Shown here one piece after another: positions 43,516 through 51,192 of a stretch of DNA of 53,397 nucleotides (its first letter is position 1; every line of letters begins with the position of its first letter). The position numbers and the translations under genes are program-made. Below the pieces are notes generated by a model that did not search any database, was not told where the DNA came from, and saw only the letters and a program-made list of their open reading frames with translations. Source of the stretch: Bacteroidaceae bacterium (GTDB lineage Bacteria; Bacteroidota; Bacteroidia; Bacteroidales; Bacteroidaceae); the NCBI GenBank assembly GCA_017448965.1, contig JAFSKK010000016.1, forward strand, positions 1 through 53,397, in the 5' to 3' direction.

Positions 43516-44243
43516 AATTCTTTCACTTTTTCAATACGTTCTTCCACGGGCATGTCAACGCTCAACCAATGAATCTTGATGCCACGCCGTTCCTCCATGC
43601 CACGAAACCAAGTCATCTGCCGCTTCGCAAACTGATGGATGGCAATCTCCAAGAGAGACACCATCTCCTCATACTTCAATTCTCCCAACAGATAGAGCGT
43701 GACATACTTGTACTCCAACCCATAGCGAATCAGTCGCTGGGTCGATACGCCCTTCTCGATCAGACCCTTCACCTCGTCCACCATGCCCTCGTCCAGACGT
43801 GCCCGCAAACGTCGGCTGATTTTCTCACGCCGCTGGTCACGGCTGATGTCCAGACCCACAATCAGGGAGTTGAAAGGCGGGAATTGTCGGCCGTCAAACT
43901 CATATCCTTTGATGACACTTTCGATGTACATGCCCGTTCCACCACACAGTATCGGGGTTTTCCCTCGCTGTTGGATATCTTCATAGGCATCAAGAAATCC
44001 ACGCTGCCACTCATACACATTGTAGCGCACACCGGCATCCACAATGTCTATCAGATGGTAAGGGATGTCTTTTCCCTTCACATGATAATCCGCCAAGTCT
44101 TTTCCCGTTCCGATATCCATGCCACGATACACCTGACGACTGTCTGCACTGATAATCTCACCGTCCATCTCCCACGCCAGTTGAGCGGCAAAACTCGTCT
44201 TGCCGCATGCCGTAGGTCCTAAGATGGTGAGCAGATGATTCAT
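43494..44243 (-). CDS. miaA: tRNA dimethylallyltransferase MiaA, short form
   Basis: The protein has the P-loop LLTILGPTACGKTSFAAQLA, the ISADSRQVYRGMDIGTGK motif, YHLIDIVDAG and the catalytic-core segment LCGGTGMYIESVIKGYE. It ends with RQMTWFRGM, the usual KRQxTWFR motif. At 249 residues it is about 60 shorter than standard MiaA because the inserted helical swinging domain in the middle is largely absent. It may be the second MiaA paralogue found in some Bacteroidetes. It adds dimethylallyl to A37 of tRNAs reading UNN codons. Confidence 0.9.
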   Translation of the reverse strand: MNHLLTILGPTACGKTSFAAQLAWEMDGEIISADSRQVYRGMDIGTGKDLADYHVKGKDIPYHLIDIVDAGVRYNVYEWQRGFLDAYEDIQQRGKTPILCGGTGMYIESVIKGYEFDGRQFPPFNSLIVGLDISRDQRREKISRRLRARLDEGMVDEVKGLIEKGVSTQRLIRYGLEYKYVTLYLLGELKYEEMVSLLEIAIHQFAKRQMTWFRGMEERRGIKIHWLSVDMPVEERIEKVKELWQKQIV

Positions 44244-44253
44244 GGCTACTGAT

Positions 44254-45231
44254 TTAGATGGAGAGTTCGTCCAACACCTTGATGAGTCTCTTGTTCAGCA
44301 CTTTCTCCGAATGAACGGCTTCCGTGAAGGGCACATACACCACTTGATCGTTTTGAATGCCGATCATCACATTGCGCTGTCCTGCAAGAATGGCGTCGAT
44401 GGCTCCTGCACCCAAACGACTGGCCAAGATACGGTCACGAGCCGATGGCGAACCGCCACGCTGCAGGTGTCCGAGGATGGACACACGCACATCATACTGA
44501 GGATATTCCTTCTTGACACGCTCAGCGTAGTACATGGCACCACACTTAGGACTCTCGCTCACGATGACGATGCTCGAGTTCTTGCTCTTTCTGATGCCTC
44601 GACCAATGAAGTGTTCCAACTGGTCGGCATCCGTATCGTCTTCCGGAATGATGGCAGCCTCTGCACCGCAAGCAATGGCACTGTTCTGTGCCAAGAAGCC
44701 AGCATCACGCCCCATCACTTCCACGAAGAAGATGCGCTCGTGTGAGTTGGCCGTGTCGCGAATCTTATCCACACACTCCATGATGGTGTTGAGCGTCGTG
44801 TCATAGCCGATGGTCAAATCTGTGCCATAGAGGTCGTTGTCAATCGTTCCAGGCAAGCCGATGCAAGGCACATCATATTCTTCCCCGAAAACACGGGCAC
44901 CCGTGAGGGAGCCATTACCACCGATCACCACCAACGCATCAATTCCTTCACGCTGCATGGTCTCATAGGCCTGCTTACGTCCTTCGGGCGTCATGAACGC
45001 CTTGCTGCGAGCACTCTTGAGAATCGTGCCACCACGGGAGATGATGTTACTCACACTTTCCGTCGTGAACTCTTTCACATCGCCATTCACCAATCCATCG
45101 AATCCACGATAGATACCCTTCACTGAGAAGCCATTGCAAATGGCCGAACGGGTCACGGCACGAATGGCCGCATTCATACCTGGCGAATCACCGCCCGATG
45201 TCAATATTCCTATACAATTGATTCTTGCCAT
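44254..45231 (-). CDS. pfkA: 6-phosphofructokinase
   Basis: The 325-residue protein has [19 protein letters not shown] at the N-terminus, [16 protein letters not shown] near residue 100, [20 protein letters not shown] with the catalytic aspartates near 128, EVMGRDAG near 170 and [15 protein letters not shown] near 245. It makes fructose 1,6-bisphosphate from fructose 6-phosphate. The usual GGDGS reads GGNGS here. It lies 10 bp upstream of miaA and probably shares its transcript. Confidence 0.95.
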   Translation of the reverse strand: MARINCIGILTSGGDSPGMNAAIRAVTRSAICNGFSVKGIYRGFDGLVNGDVKEFTTESVSNIISRGGTILKSARSKAFMTPEGRKQAYETMQREGIDALVVIGGNGSLTGARVFGEEYDVPCIGLPGTIDNDLYGTDLTIGYDTTLNTIMECVDKIRDTANSHERIFFVEVMGRDAGFLAQNSAIACGAEAAIIPEDDTDADQLEHFIGRGIRKSKNSSIVIVSESPKCGAMYYAERVKKEYPQYDVRVSILGHLQRGGSPSARDRILASRLGAGAIDAILAGQRNVMIGIQNDQVVYVPFTEAVHSEKVLNKRLIKVLDELSI

Positions 45232-45384
45232 ATGATTATATTATTAAAATTTCTGAAGTTATCGCTTCGCTCAGAAGTTAAAGACGAATGTTGTGCTATT
45301 GACATAGTATCGGCTCTAACTTCTTTAACTTCTCTAACTTCTTTAACTCCAAACAAGTGAGCTTGCGAAACTTTTATTATATTA

Positions 45385-46767
45385 TTAATGTGTAAGCCAA
45401 AATACGCCCATTCCTACAATCCACGCCACCAAGGCACGCCAGAGATAGTGACGGATATACCACTTGAAGCGGATGTTTTCCACCTCCAGCACCGCCTGGC
45501 CAGCCATCGAACCCACAAACAGAAGGGAACCTCCGCAAGCACAACAGAAGGAGAGCAACTGCCAGTAGATACCGTTCTGCACAAACTCCGACGTGGAACC
45601 TGCAAGGGTGTCAACCTGGAAGAGGTTCATGCCCGTCATCATCACCGGAACATTGTCCGCAATCGACGACAAGAAACCTACCGCCACACCATAGATATAG
45701 ACGTTGTCAATATTTGTCTCCAACCAGTTGCCCACAAAGTCGAGGGCACCACACTCTGCAAAGGCGGCAATGCCCAGCGACACACCGATGAAGTAGAGAA
45801 TCAGACGCATGCCTATGAACTCCGTGTTACGCAGATAATGACGCTGCACAAACACCACATTGCCATTTCTTTCCAGATTGAACAGTCCTTCCACAGCCCA
45901 AATGAATGCCAGCACCGACAAGGAACCCAGGAATGGAGGCAGCTTGGTGATGTAGTGGAAAGAGGGGATGAACCACAAGCCGGCAATACCCAGCACAAGC
46001 AGCGTGACTTTCTGCCATGCAGACAGATAGGAGTCATCACCATCAAATCGTGAGATGGCGGAGAAAATCTCCACACGGCCATGCAACTTCATGCCAATCA
46101 GCAAGTTGAAAACACAAAGGCTGGCAAATGCAGGCAGGAACAGTCCTGCTGCATAGGCCGAAGGGGTGATGACACCACGTGCCCACAACATGACCGAAGT
46201 GATATCACCGATAGCCGTGAAACAACCACCCAAAGAGGCTGAAATCAGGATGGTGCAAGCATAGATGACACGCTGATGATGGTTACGCACAATCTGCGAG
46301 ATGATACTCATCATCAGCACCACCGTGGTCAAGTTGTCCACATTGGCCGAAATGGCAAACGTGAGCAGCGAGATGACCCACAGGAAACGCCGGCTGCTGC
46401 GCATACGGAGCCAGTCGATGAGCGCATCAAACACACCGTTGTTGTGCATCACCTCCACAATCGTGTTGGTGGCAATCAGGAAGAGGATGACAGCACAGGC
46501 CTCACCGATGTACTTCATCACCACCTGCTCGGCCATGAAATACTTCAGCGTGTCAGCAGTTGACTCGCCCCCAGCCAGAAACGCCTGGTAGTCGGCAGCG
46601 TGCATCAGCGGCACAAAGTCGTTCGCGTTCAGCATGTAAATCACCCATGCCACCACACCACACACCATTGCCACCGTGGCGCGGTTGATGTGATGCATCT
46701 GTTCCGTGCTCATCATGACAAATCCGATCACGATAACGGCAACGATAATCAATGTCATTAACAACAT
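45385..46767 (-). CDS. nhaD: NhaD-type sodium:proton antiporter
   Basis: The 460-residue protein has about 12 hydrophobic segments. The ion-transporter signatures FAISANVDNLTTVVLMMSII near residue 135, GGCFTAIGDITSVMLWARG near 180 and GFLSSIADNVPVMMTGMNL near 365 match NhaD proteins. It exports Na+ in exchange for H+ and could work with the Na+ gradient set by Rnf. The 153-bp gap before pfkA has CTAACTTCTTTAACT repeats and no clear promoter or terminator. Confidence 0.92.
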   Translation of the reverse strand: MLLMTLIIVAVIVIGFVMMSTEQMHHINRATVAMVCGVVAWVIYMLNANDFVPLMHAADYQAFLAGGESTADTLKYFMAEQVVMKYIGEACAVILFLIATNTIVEVMHNNGVFDALIDWLRMRSSRRFLWVISLLTFAISANVDNLTTVVLMMSIISQIVRNHHQRVIYACTILISASLGGCFTAIGDITSVMLWARGVITPSAYAAGLFLPAFASLCVFNLLIGMKLHGRVEIFSAISRFDGDDSYLSAWQKVTLLVLGIAGLWFIPSFHYITKLPPFLGSLSVLAFIWAVEGLFNLERNGNVVFVQRHYLRNTEFIGMRLILYFIGVSLGIAAFAECGALDFVGNWLETNIDNVYIYGVAVGFLSSIADNVPVMMTGMNLFQVDTLAGSTSEFVQNGIYWQLLSFCCACGGSLLFVGSMAGQAVLEVENIRFKWYIRHYLWRALVAWIVGMGVFWLTH

Positions 46768-46804
46768 AGTCTCTTCCTTTTTAGAACCTTTTGCTCGGCG
46801 TAGT

Positions 46805-46897
46805 CAATTGAAAAAACGAAGAATTGAAAAATTGAATTTCTCCGACAAACCACATGGTCACTTCAATTGTTCAATTTTTCAATTCTTCAATTTTTGA
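46805..46897. repeat. Long AT-rich inverted repeat downstream of the tRNA gene
   Basis: GAAGAATTGAAAAATTGAA (46818-46836) pairs exactly with 46870-46888, and pairing extends imperfectly outward. The 33-nt loop is GC-richer. It could act as the 3' end of the minus-strand tRNA transcript. Confidence 0.7.
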
Positions 46898-46899
46898 TT

Positions 46900-46975
46900 T
46901 GGAGCGGTAGACGGGACTCGAACCCGCGACCCTCGGCTTGGGAAGCCAATGCTCTACCAACTGAGCCACTACCGC
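46900..46975 (-). tRNA. tRNA-Gly (anticodon CCC)
   Basis: The minus strand folds as a full cloverleaf: acceptor GCGGTAG/CTACCGC, D arm GCTCAGTTGGTAGAGC, anticodon stem TTGGC/GCCGA with loop TTCCCAA, and T arm GCGGGTTCGAGTCCCGT. Anticodon CCC reads GGG glycine codons. The 3' CCA is encoded after discriminator T (46900-46902). It stands alone, with a -7 box just upstream. Confidence 0.95.
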
Positions 46976-47001
46976 ACAAAGTTCATACCTTTTTCCGAGT
47001 G

Positions 47002-47009
47002 CAAAAGTA
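47002..47009 (-). promoter_or_regulatory. -7 promoter box (TACTTTTG) for tRNA-Gly
   Basis: The minus strand reads TACTTTTG, 26 bp upstream of the mature tRNA 5' end. Confidence 0.6.
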
Positions 47010-47103
47010 GAAAAAAACTCCCGAAATAACAACTATATCTTTAAGAAAAAACAAAAAAAGCATCATTTTCTTCCCAGAATGCGGCTGTTTACTTTTTATT
47101 CAC

Positions 47104-47111
47104 TACCTTTG
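47104..47111 (+). promoter_or_regulatory. -7 promoter box (TACCTTTG) for recF
   Basis: TACCTTTG ends only 4 bp before the recF ATG at 47116, so a transcript from it would be nearly leaderless. Confidence 0.5.
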
Positions 47112-47115
47112 TGAT

Positions 47116-48210
47116 ATGTTTCTGAAAAGACTGACCATACTGAACTATCGGAATGTGGCGGCAGCAGACTTGGAGCTGTCGCCAAAGGTGAATTGTCTGG
47201 TGGGGCACAACGGCGAGGGAAAGACGAACGTGCTGGATGCCATCTACTTCCTCTCGCTCACCAAGAGCATGGCCAACAGCGTGGACTCCATGAACGTGCG
47301 GCACGGCGAAGAGATGATGATGGTACAGGGAGTGTATGACCTGAACGGCACCGAAGAGGAAATCTCCATCGGCATGAAACTGCACCAGAAGAAGCATGTG
47401 AAGCGCAACGGAAAAGAGTACAAGCGGCTGACGGAACACATCGGGCTACTGCCACTCATCATCGCTTCACCTGCCGACGCTACCATCATCAGTGGAGGCA
47501 GCGACGAGAGACGGCGACTGATGGACATCGTCATCTCGCAGTATGATCCTGAATATATGCATGCCCTCACGGCCTACAACAAGGCCCTGCAACAGCGGAA
47601 CGCCATGCTCAAAGCCGAAGAAGAGCCCAACGTGGAAATCCTCTCCGTGTTTGAAGAGATGATGGCGGAAAAGGGAGAACTCATCTATCAGAAGCGTCAG
47701 GCTTTCATCACGGAATTCATCCCCGTGTTCCAACACTTCTACGAACTCATCTCTGGTGGCAACGAGGAAGTGTCACTCCACTACATCAGCCACTGCCAAC
47801 GGGGGACTTTGCTCGACATCATTCAACGTGACCGAGCCAAAGACCGCATCATGGGCTACTCGCTGCACGGCATCCATAAAGATGAACTGGACATGAAACT
47901 CGGCGGCTTCCCCATCAAACGTGAAGGTTCACAGGGACAGAACAAGACCTATATGCTGTCGCTGAAACTCGCGCAATTCGATTTCCTGAAACGCACGGGC
48001 AGCAAGACTACTCCCCTACTCCTGCTGGACGACATCTTCGACAAACTCGATGCCCAGCGTGTGGAGCAGATAGTGAACCTGGTGGCCAGCGATGCTTTCG
48101 GACAGATCTTCATCACCGACACCAACCGCGAACACCTGGACAAAATTCTGGAGCGTTCGCAGGGCAATTACAAGATTTTCCACGTGGAGGGAGGAAGGAT
48201 TGAGAATTGA
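47116..48210 (+). CDS. recF: DNA replication and repair protein RecF
   Basis: The 364-residue SMC-like ATPase has LKRLTILNYRNVAAADLELS, Walker A VGHNGEGKTNVLDAIYFLSL near residue 31 and the signature plus Walker B near the end (GSQGQNKTYMLSLKLAQ, TPLLLLDDIFDKLDAQR). It loads RecA at single-strand gaps with RecO and RecR. It is followed 12 bp later by a DciA-like gene, a pairing common in Bacteroidetes. Confidence 0.96.
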   Translation: MFLKRLTILNYRNVAAADLELSPKVNCLVGHNGEGKTNVLDAIYFLSLTKSMANSVDSMNVRHGEEMMMVQGVYDLNGTEEEISIGMKLHQKKHVKRNGKEYKRLTEHIGLLPLIIASPADATIISGGSDERRRLMDIVISQYDPEYMHALTAYNKALQQRNAMLKAEEEPNVEILSVFEEMMAEKGELIYQKRQAFITEFIPVFQHFYELISGGNEEVSLHYISHCQRGTLLDIIQRDRAKDRIMGYSLHGIHKDELDMKLGGFPIKREGSQGQNKTYMLSLKLAQFDFLKRTGSKTTPLLLLDDIFDKLDAQRVEQIVNLVASDAFGQIFITDTNREHLDKILERSQGNYKIFHVEGGRIEN

Positions 48211-48222
48211 AAGTTGAAAGTT

Positions 48223-48513
48223 ATGAGAAGAAGTAACACGGAACGCGTTGACACCGTCATCCACCAGTTCTTGCGCCTCAACGGCATCGAAACGCCCTAC
48301 AACCAATGGCGTATCATTCAGGCGTGGCCCATCGTGATGGGAAACACCATCCAGCGTTACACGGGCAACCTCTTCATCAAGAACCAGACCCTCCACGTAC
48401 AAATCACCTCACCCGCCGTGAAACAGAACCTGCTCATGGAGCACCGCTCGTTGGCGCGCAGACTCAACGAATATGTGGGCGCACAGGTGATTGAAGACGT
48501 CTACTTTTATTGA
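48223..48513 (+). CDS. DUF721/DciA-like protein
   Basis: The 96-residue protein starts at ATG 48223 (MRRSNTERVDTVIHQFL); an in-frame TTG at 48214 is less likely. It carries WRIIQAWPIVMGNTIQRYTG and LHVQITSPAVKQNLLMEHRS, the DUF721 core. DciA in many bacteria helps load the DnaB helicase, and lineages that lack DnaC use it. It is co-oriented with recF and probably co-transcribed. Confidence 0.87.
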   Translation: MRRSNTERVDTVIHQFLRLNGIETPYNQWRIIQAWPIVMGNTIQRYTGNLFIKNQTLHVQITSPAVKQNLLMEHRSLARRLNEYVGAQVIEDVYFY

Positions 48514-48518
48514 ATTGA

Positions 48519-48655
48519 AAATTTCTGTGATTTCTGTGTTTTCTGTGTGAGATAAAAGAGAGCCATGCGGGCTCTCGCAGAAAGAAAAATATTATTTCAC
48601 ACAGAAAACACAGAAAGCACAGAACCTTTAGCTCGACGGAGTCAAAGCACAGAAA
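48519..48655. repeat. Dispersed TTTCTGTG/CACAGAAA element with GAGAGCC hairpin
   Basis: Runs of TTTCTGTG, then GAGAGCCATGCGGGCTCTC (a hairpin), then CACAGAAA words in inverse order, so the whole element is an imperfect palindrome. It also carries the word TTTAGCTCGACGGAGTCAA. Related copies lie at 49796-49929, 50684-50716, 51141-51180 and 53056-53397. Confidence 0.8.
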
Positions 48656-48667
48656 TTAATTGTCGAT

Positions 48668-49768
48668 TCAATAAAATTTCGCGTACCATTCCGCAAAGGC
48701 TCTCAATCCCTCGCGCAATGAGGTGGAGGGCTTGAAGCCATAGTCACGTTCGAGCGCAGACGTGTCAGCGTAGGTGGTTGGCACATCGCCTGGCTGCATG
48801 GGCACGAGTTGCTTGTGGGCATCGAAATCATAATCTTCGGGCAACACCTTGGCACGGATAAGTTCCTGTTGCAGGATATCCACAAAGTTCAGCAGGTTTT
48901 CAGGATTGTTATTGCCGATATTATACACCGCGTATGGAGGCAAAGGCAATCCGTCTTCACCCTGTTTCTTCTCAGGTGCTCCCTGCATGATGCGCACCAC
49001 ACCCTCCACAATGTCATCCACATACGTGAAGTCGCGCATACAGTTTCCATAGTTGAAGATCTGGATGGTCTCACCCTTCACCAGTTTGTTGGTGAATCCG
49101 AAATAAGCCATGTCGGGACGTCCAGCAGGACCATACACCGTGAAGAAACGCAAACCCGTGGAGGGGATGTTGTACAACTTACTGTAGGCATGCGCCATCA
49201 ACTCGTTGCTCTTCTTCGTGGCAGCATACAGCGAAACGGGATTGTCCACCTTGTCGTCGGTTGAATACGGCACTTTCTTGTTCGAGCCATACACACTCGA
49301 CGAACTGGCATACACCAGATGCTCCACAGGATGGTGACGACATGCTTCCAGAATATTGTAAAAGCCAATCAGGTTCGACTGGATATAGGCATCAGGATTG
49401 GTGATGGAATAACGCACACCCGCCTGAGCCGCAAGATTCACCACCACCTGTGGCTGATACTGCTCAAAGAGGGCATCAATGGTCGCCTTGTCGGCAATGT
49501 CGCCCTTGACAAAGTGATAATCACAGCCCCTCTCCGTCTCCCCCTGTTGAGGGGAAGTATCTGAAGTCCTCCCTAAACAGGGAGAATTTAGGAGGGTCTT
49601 CAACCGGTACTCCTTCAGACTCACGTCATAGTAGTCATTCATATTGTCGATGCCCACAATCGTGGCACCTTTCACATCCTTGAATAATCTCTTCACGAGG
49701 TTCGAACCGATGAATCCCGCCGAACCCGTCACAAGAATCGTCTTCTTGTTCAAATCAATCTTCTGCAT
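48668..49768 (-). CDS. UDP-glucuronate 4-epimerase-type NAD-dependent epimerase
   Basis: The extended SDR has the NAD loop TILVTGSAGFIGSNLVKRLF, NMNDYYDVSLKEYRL (typical of the UDP-GlcA/UDP-GalA 4-epimerase branch), the catalytic SSSSVYG and YAATKKSNE, and RFFTVYGPAGRPDMAYFGF. It interconverts UDP-glucuronate and UDP-galacturonate. At 366 residues it is about 20 too long: residues about 60-82 (SPCLGRTSDTSPQQGETERG) interrupt the normal join to YHFVKGD and are encoded by an inserted palindromic repeat. It lies downstream of a nucleotidyltransferase and a sugar kinase on the same strand. Confidence 0.9.
   Translation of the reverse strand: MQKIDLNKKTILVTGSAGFIGSNLVKRLFKDVKGATIVGIDNMNDYYDVSLKEYRLKTLLNSPCLGRTSDTSPQQGETERGCDYHFVKGDIADKATIDALFEQYQPQVVVNLAAQAGVRYSITNPDAYIQSNLIGFYNILEACRHHPVEHLVYASSSSVYGSNKKVPYSTDDKVDNPVSLYAATKKSNELMAHAYSKLYNIPSTGLRFFTVYGPAGRPDMAYFGFTNKLVKGETIQIFNYGNCMRDFTYVDDIVEGVVRIMQGAPEKKQGEDGLPLPPYAVYNIGNNNPENLLNFVDILQQELIRAKVLPEDYDFDAHKQLVPMQPGDVPTTYADTSALERDYGFKPSTSLREGLRAFAEWYAKFY
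49527..49600. repeat. Palindromic repeat element inserted in frame inside the epimerase gene
   Basis: The segment holds CTCCCCCTGTTGAGGGG and CTCCCTAAACAGGGAG hairpins and, on the minus strand, AAGACCCTCC...TCCCTGTTTAGGGAGGA. The same words occur outside genes at 52935-52973, so this is a copy of a dispersed element that adds about 22-25 codons without breaking the frame. Confidence 0.75.
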
Positions 49769-49795
49769 ATACTTTCAATTTCAATTATTATCTCT

Positions 49796-49929
49796 TTCTT
49801 TCTGTGTTTTCTGTGATTTGACTTCGTCGAGCTAAAGGTTCTGTGTGAAATAATATTCTTTTTCTGCGAGAGCCTGCATGGCTCTCTTTCATCTCACACA
49901 GAAAACACAGAAATTCACAGAAATTTTCA
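49796..49929. repeat. Dispersed TTTCTGTG/CACAGAAA element
   Basis: The element has TCTGTGTTTTCTGTGATTTG, the word GACTTCGTCGAGCTAAAGG, the GCGAGAGCCTGCATGGCTCTC hairpin and CACAGAAAACACAGAAA. It fills the gap between the nucleotidyltransferase and epimerase genes, in the opposite orientation for the GCTCGACG word to the copy at 48519. Confidence 0.8.
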
Positions 49930-49930
49930 A

Positions 49931-50662
49931 TTAACCAAACTTCCTCACCGCCTCCTGATACGTATCCAAACTGCCGATATCGAACCTTCCGGCCGACATC
50001 TGCCAGGCATGCATCGTCGTATGTTCCACCATGTAATGCGCCAGATTGCCAGGAGCATCCTTGCCACATCCGTCCTCCACCGAATGGCGCACCAGGTCGA
50101 GGTCGCTCTTCTGATAGATATAGAAAGGAGGAACAGCCCAATGAGACTTCGGCACCTGCGGTTTCTCCTCCATGCCCAGCACCTTCATGTCGGCATCCAG
50201 TTCCACCACACCCGTGCGCTGCAACTTCTCCACCTCCTTCTGTTCATGACACATGATGCACGAGGTTCCCTTCTCCTTGGCGAAATCCACAAACTCCTGG
50301 AACGAGAAGAACAGCAAGTTATCCGCTGCCACCACCAGCAAGTCATCGTCAATGCTCAGTTTCTCCATCGCAAACAGCAAATCACACACAGCACCCAGAC
50401 GCGTCTCGTTCGTCTCCGTCCCATCATCCACAATGGTAATCGGCTTCGTGTAATGCTGCTCCGCCTTCCACTCCTCAAAAATCGGAGCAAACTTATGATT
50501 CGTGATGATGATGTGCTCATCAATCTCCGCAATCCCATCAATGTCATCCAACATCCTGCCCAAGATAGTGTTCTCCCCTATCTTCAGCAATGGCTTCGGA
50601 AAGTTCTTTGTCAGTTCTCCTAACCTCGTAGCATATCCTGCTGCAATAACTACCGTTTTCAT
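49931..50662 (-). CDS. Sugar-1-phosphate nucleotidyltransferase
   Basis: From the ATG at 50662 the protein is 243 residues, opening KTVVIAAGYATRLGELTKNF with PKPLLKIGENTILGRMLDDI following. These are the nucleotide-binding and sugar-phosphate motifs of RmlA/GlmU/MurU-type enzymes. VVAADNLLFF near residue 110 holds the metal Asp, and FDIGSLDTYQEAV closes the fold. It joins a sugar 1-phosphate to UTP or dTTP. The start upstream at 50722 would read through the repeat element and is rejected. Between a GHMP sugar kinase and a UDP-uronate epimerase, UDP-sugar formation is the natural inference. Confidence 0.85.
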   Translation of the reverse strand: MKTVVIAAGYATRLGELTKNFPKPLLKIGENTILGRMLDDIDGIAEIDEHIIITNHKFAPIFEEWKAEQHYTKPITIVDDGTETNETRLGAVCDLLFAMEKLSIDDDLLVVAADNLLFFSFQEFVDFAKEKGTSCIMCHEQKEVEKLQRTGVVELDADMKVLGMEEKPQVPKSHWAVPPFYIYQKSDLDLVRHSVEDGCGKDAPGNLAHYMVEHTTMHAWQMSAGRFDIGSLDTYQEAVRKFG

Positions 50663-50683
50663 TTCACCCTGAAAAGTTTTGTA

Positions 50684-50716
50684 TTTCACACAGAAATCAC
50701 AGAAAACACAGAAATA
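50684..50716. repeat. Short copy of the CACAGAAA element
   Basis: TTTCACACAGAAATCACAGA followed by AAACACAGAAA; only one half of the palindromic element is present. Confidence 0.65.
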
Positions 50717-50755
50717 GTCCACCTGCAGTTTCTCTGCTGGAATTCCATGTACTTC

Positions 50756-51127
50756 TTAATTAATTACTCTTTTGATGTTTGACAATATATTATCACAATT
50801 AAAGTTCACAAGTAAACCCACCTGCTTATCCATCAGCCTCAAATACGTCAACAACTGTTTATAATGCACTTTCTGCAACTCCTCCACCGATTTCAGTTCC
50901 ACGATAATCTGCTTCTCGACCAACATATCCAAACGCAATGGAGTCTTCAGTATATTGCCATTATACACAATCGGTACTTCCAGCTGTCGTTCAACTCTCA
51001 ATCCCCTCTTTTGCAACTCAAAGTTCAGAGCCTCCTCATAGACTGATTCCAACAACCCTGGCCCCATAGCCTTGTACACATCGTAAACAGCCCCTCTGAT
51101 CTCATATGTTAATTCATTATCATTCAT
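50756..51127 (-). CDS. GxxExxY family protein
   Basis: The 123-residue protein has the defining GPGLLESVYEEAL near residue 22, IRGAVYDVYKAM before it, and a PD-(D/E)xK-like core LRLDMLVEKQIIVELKSVE (Asp and Glu-x-Lys near residues 70-85). The family is widespread in Bacteroidetes and of unknown function; the nuclease-like core suggests DNA or RNA processing. It sits alone between repeat elements within the sugar-nucleotide cluster and may have arrived independently. Confidence 0.88.
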   Translation of the reverse strand: MNDNELTYEIRGAVYDVYKAMGPGLLESVYEEALNFELQKRGLRVERQLEVPIVYNGNILKTPLRLDMLVEKQIIVELKSVEELQKVHYKQLLTYLRLMDKQVGLLVNFNCDNILSNIKRVIN

Positions 51128-51140
51128 GATGCATCTTACC

Positions 51141-51180
51141 TTTTTCTGTGTTTTCTGTGATTTCTGTGTGAAATATTATT
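51141..51180. repeat. Short copy of the TTTCTGTG element
   Basis: TTTTTCTGTGTTTTCTGTGA followed by TTTCTGTGTGAAAT, the other half of the palindromic element seen at 50684-50716. The two half copies bracket the GxxExxY gene in inverted orientation. Confidence 0.65.
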
Positions 51181-51192
51181 CTCTGTGTGAGC

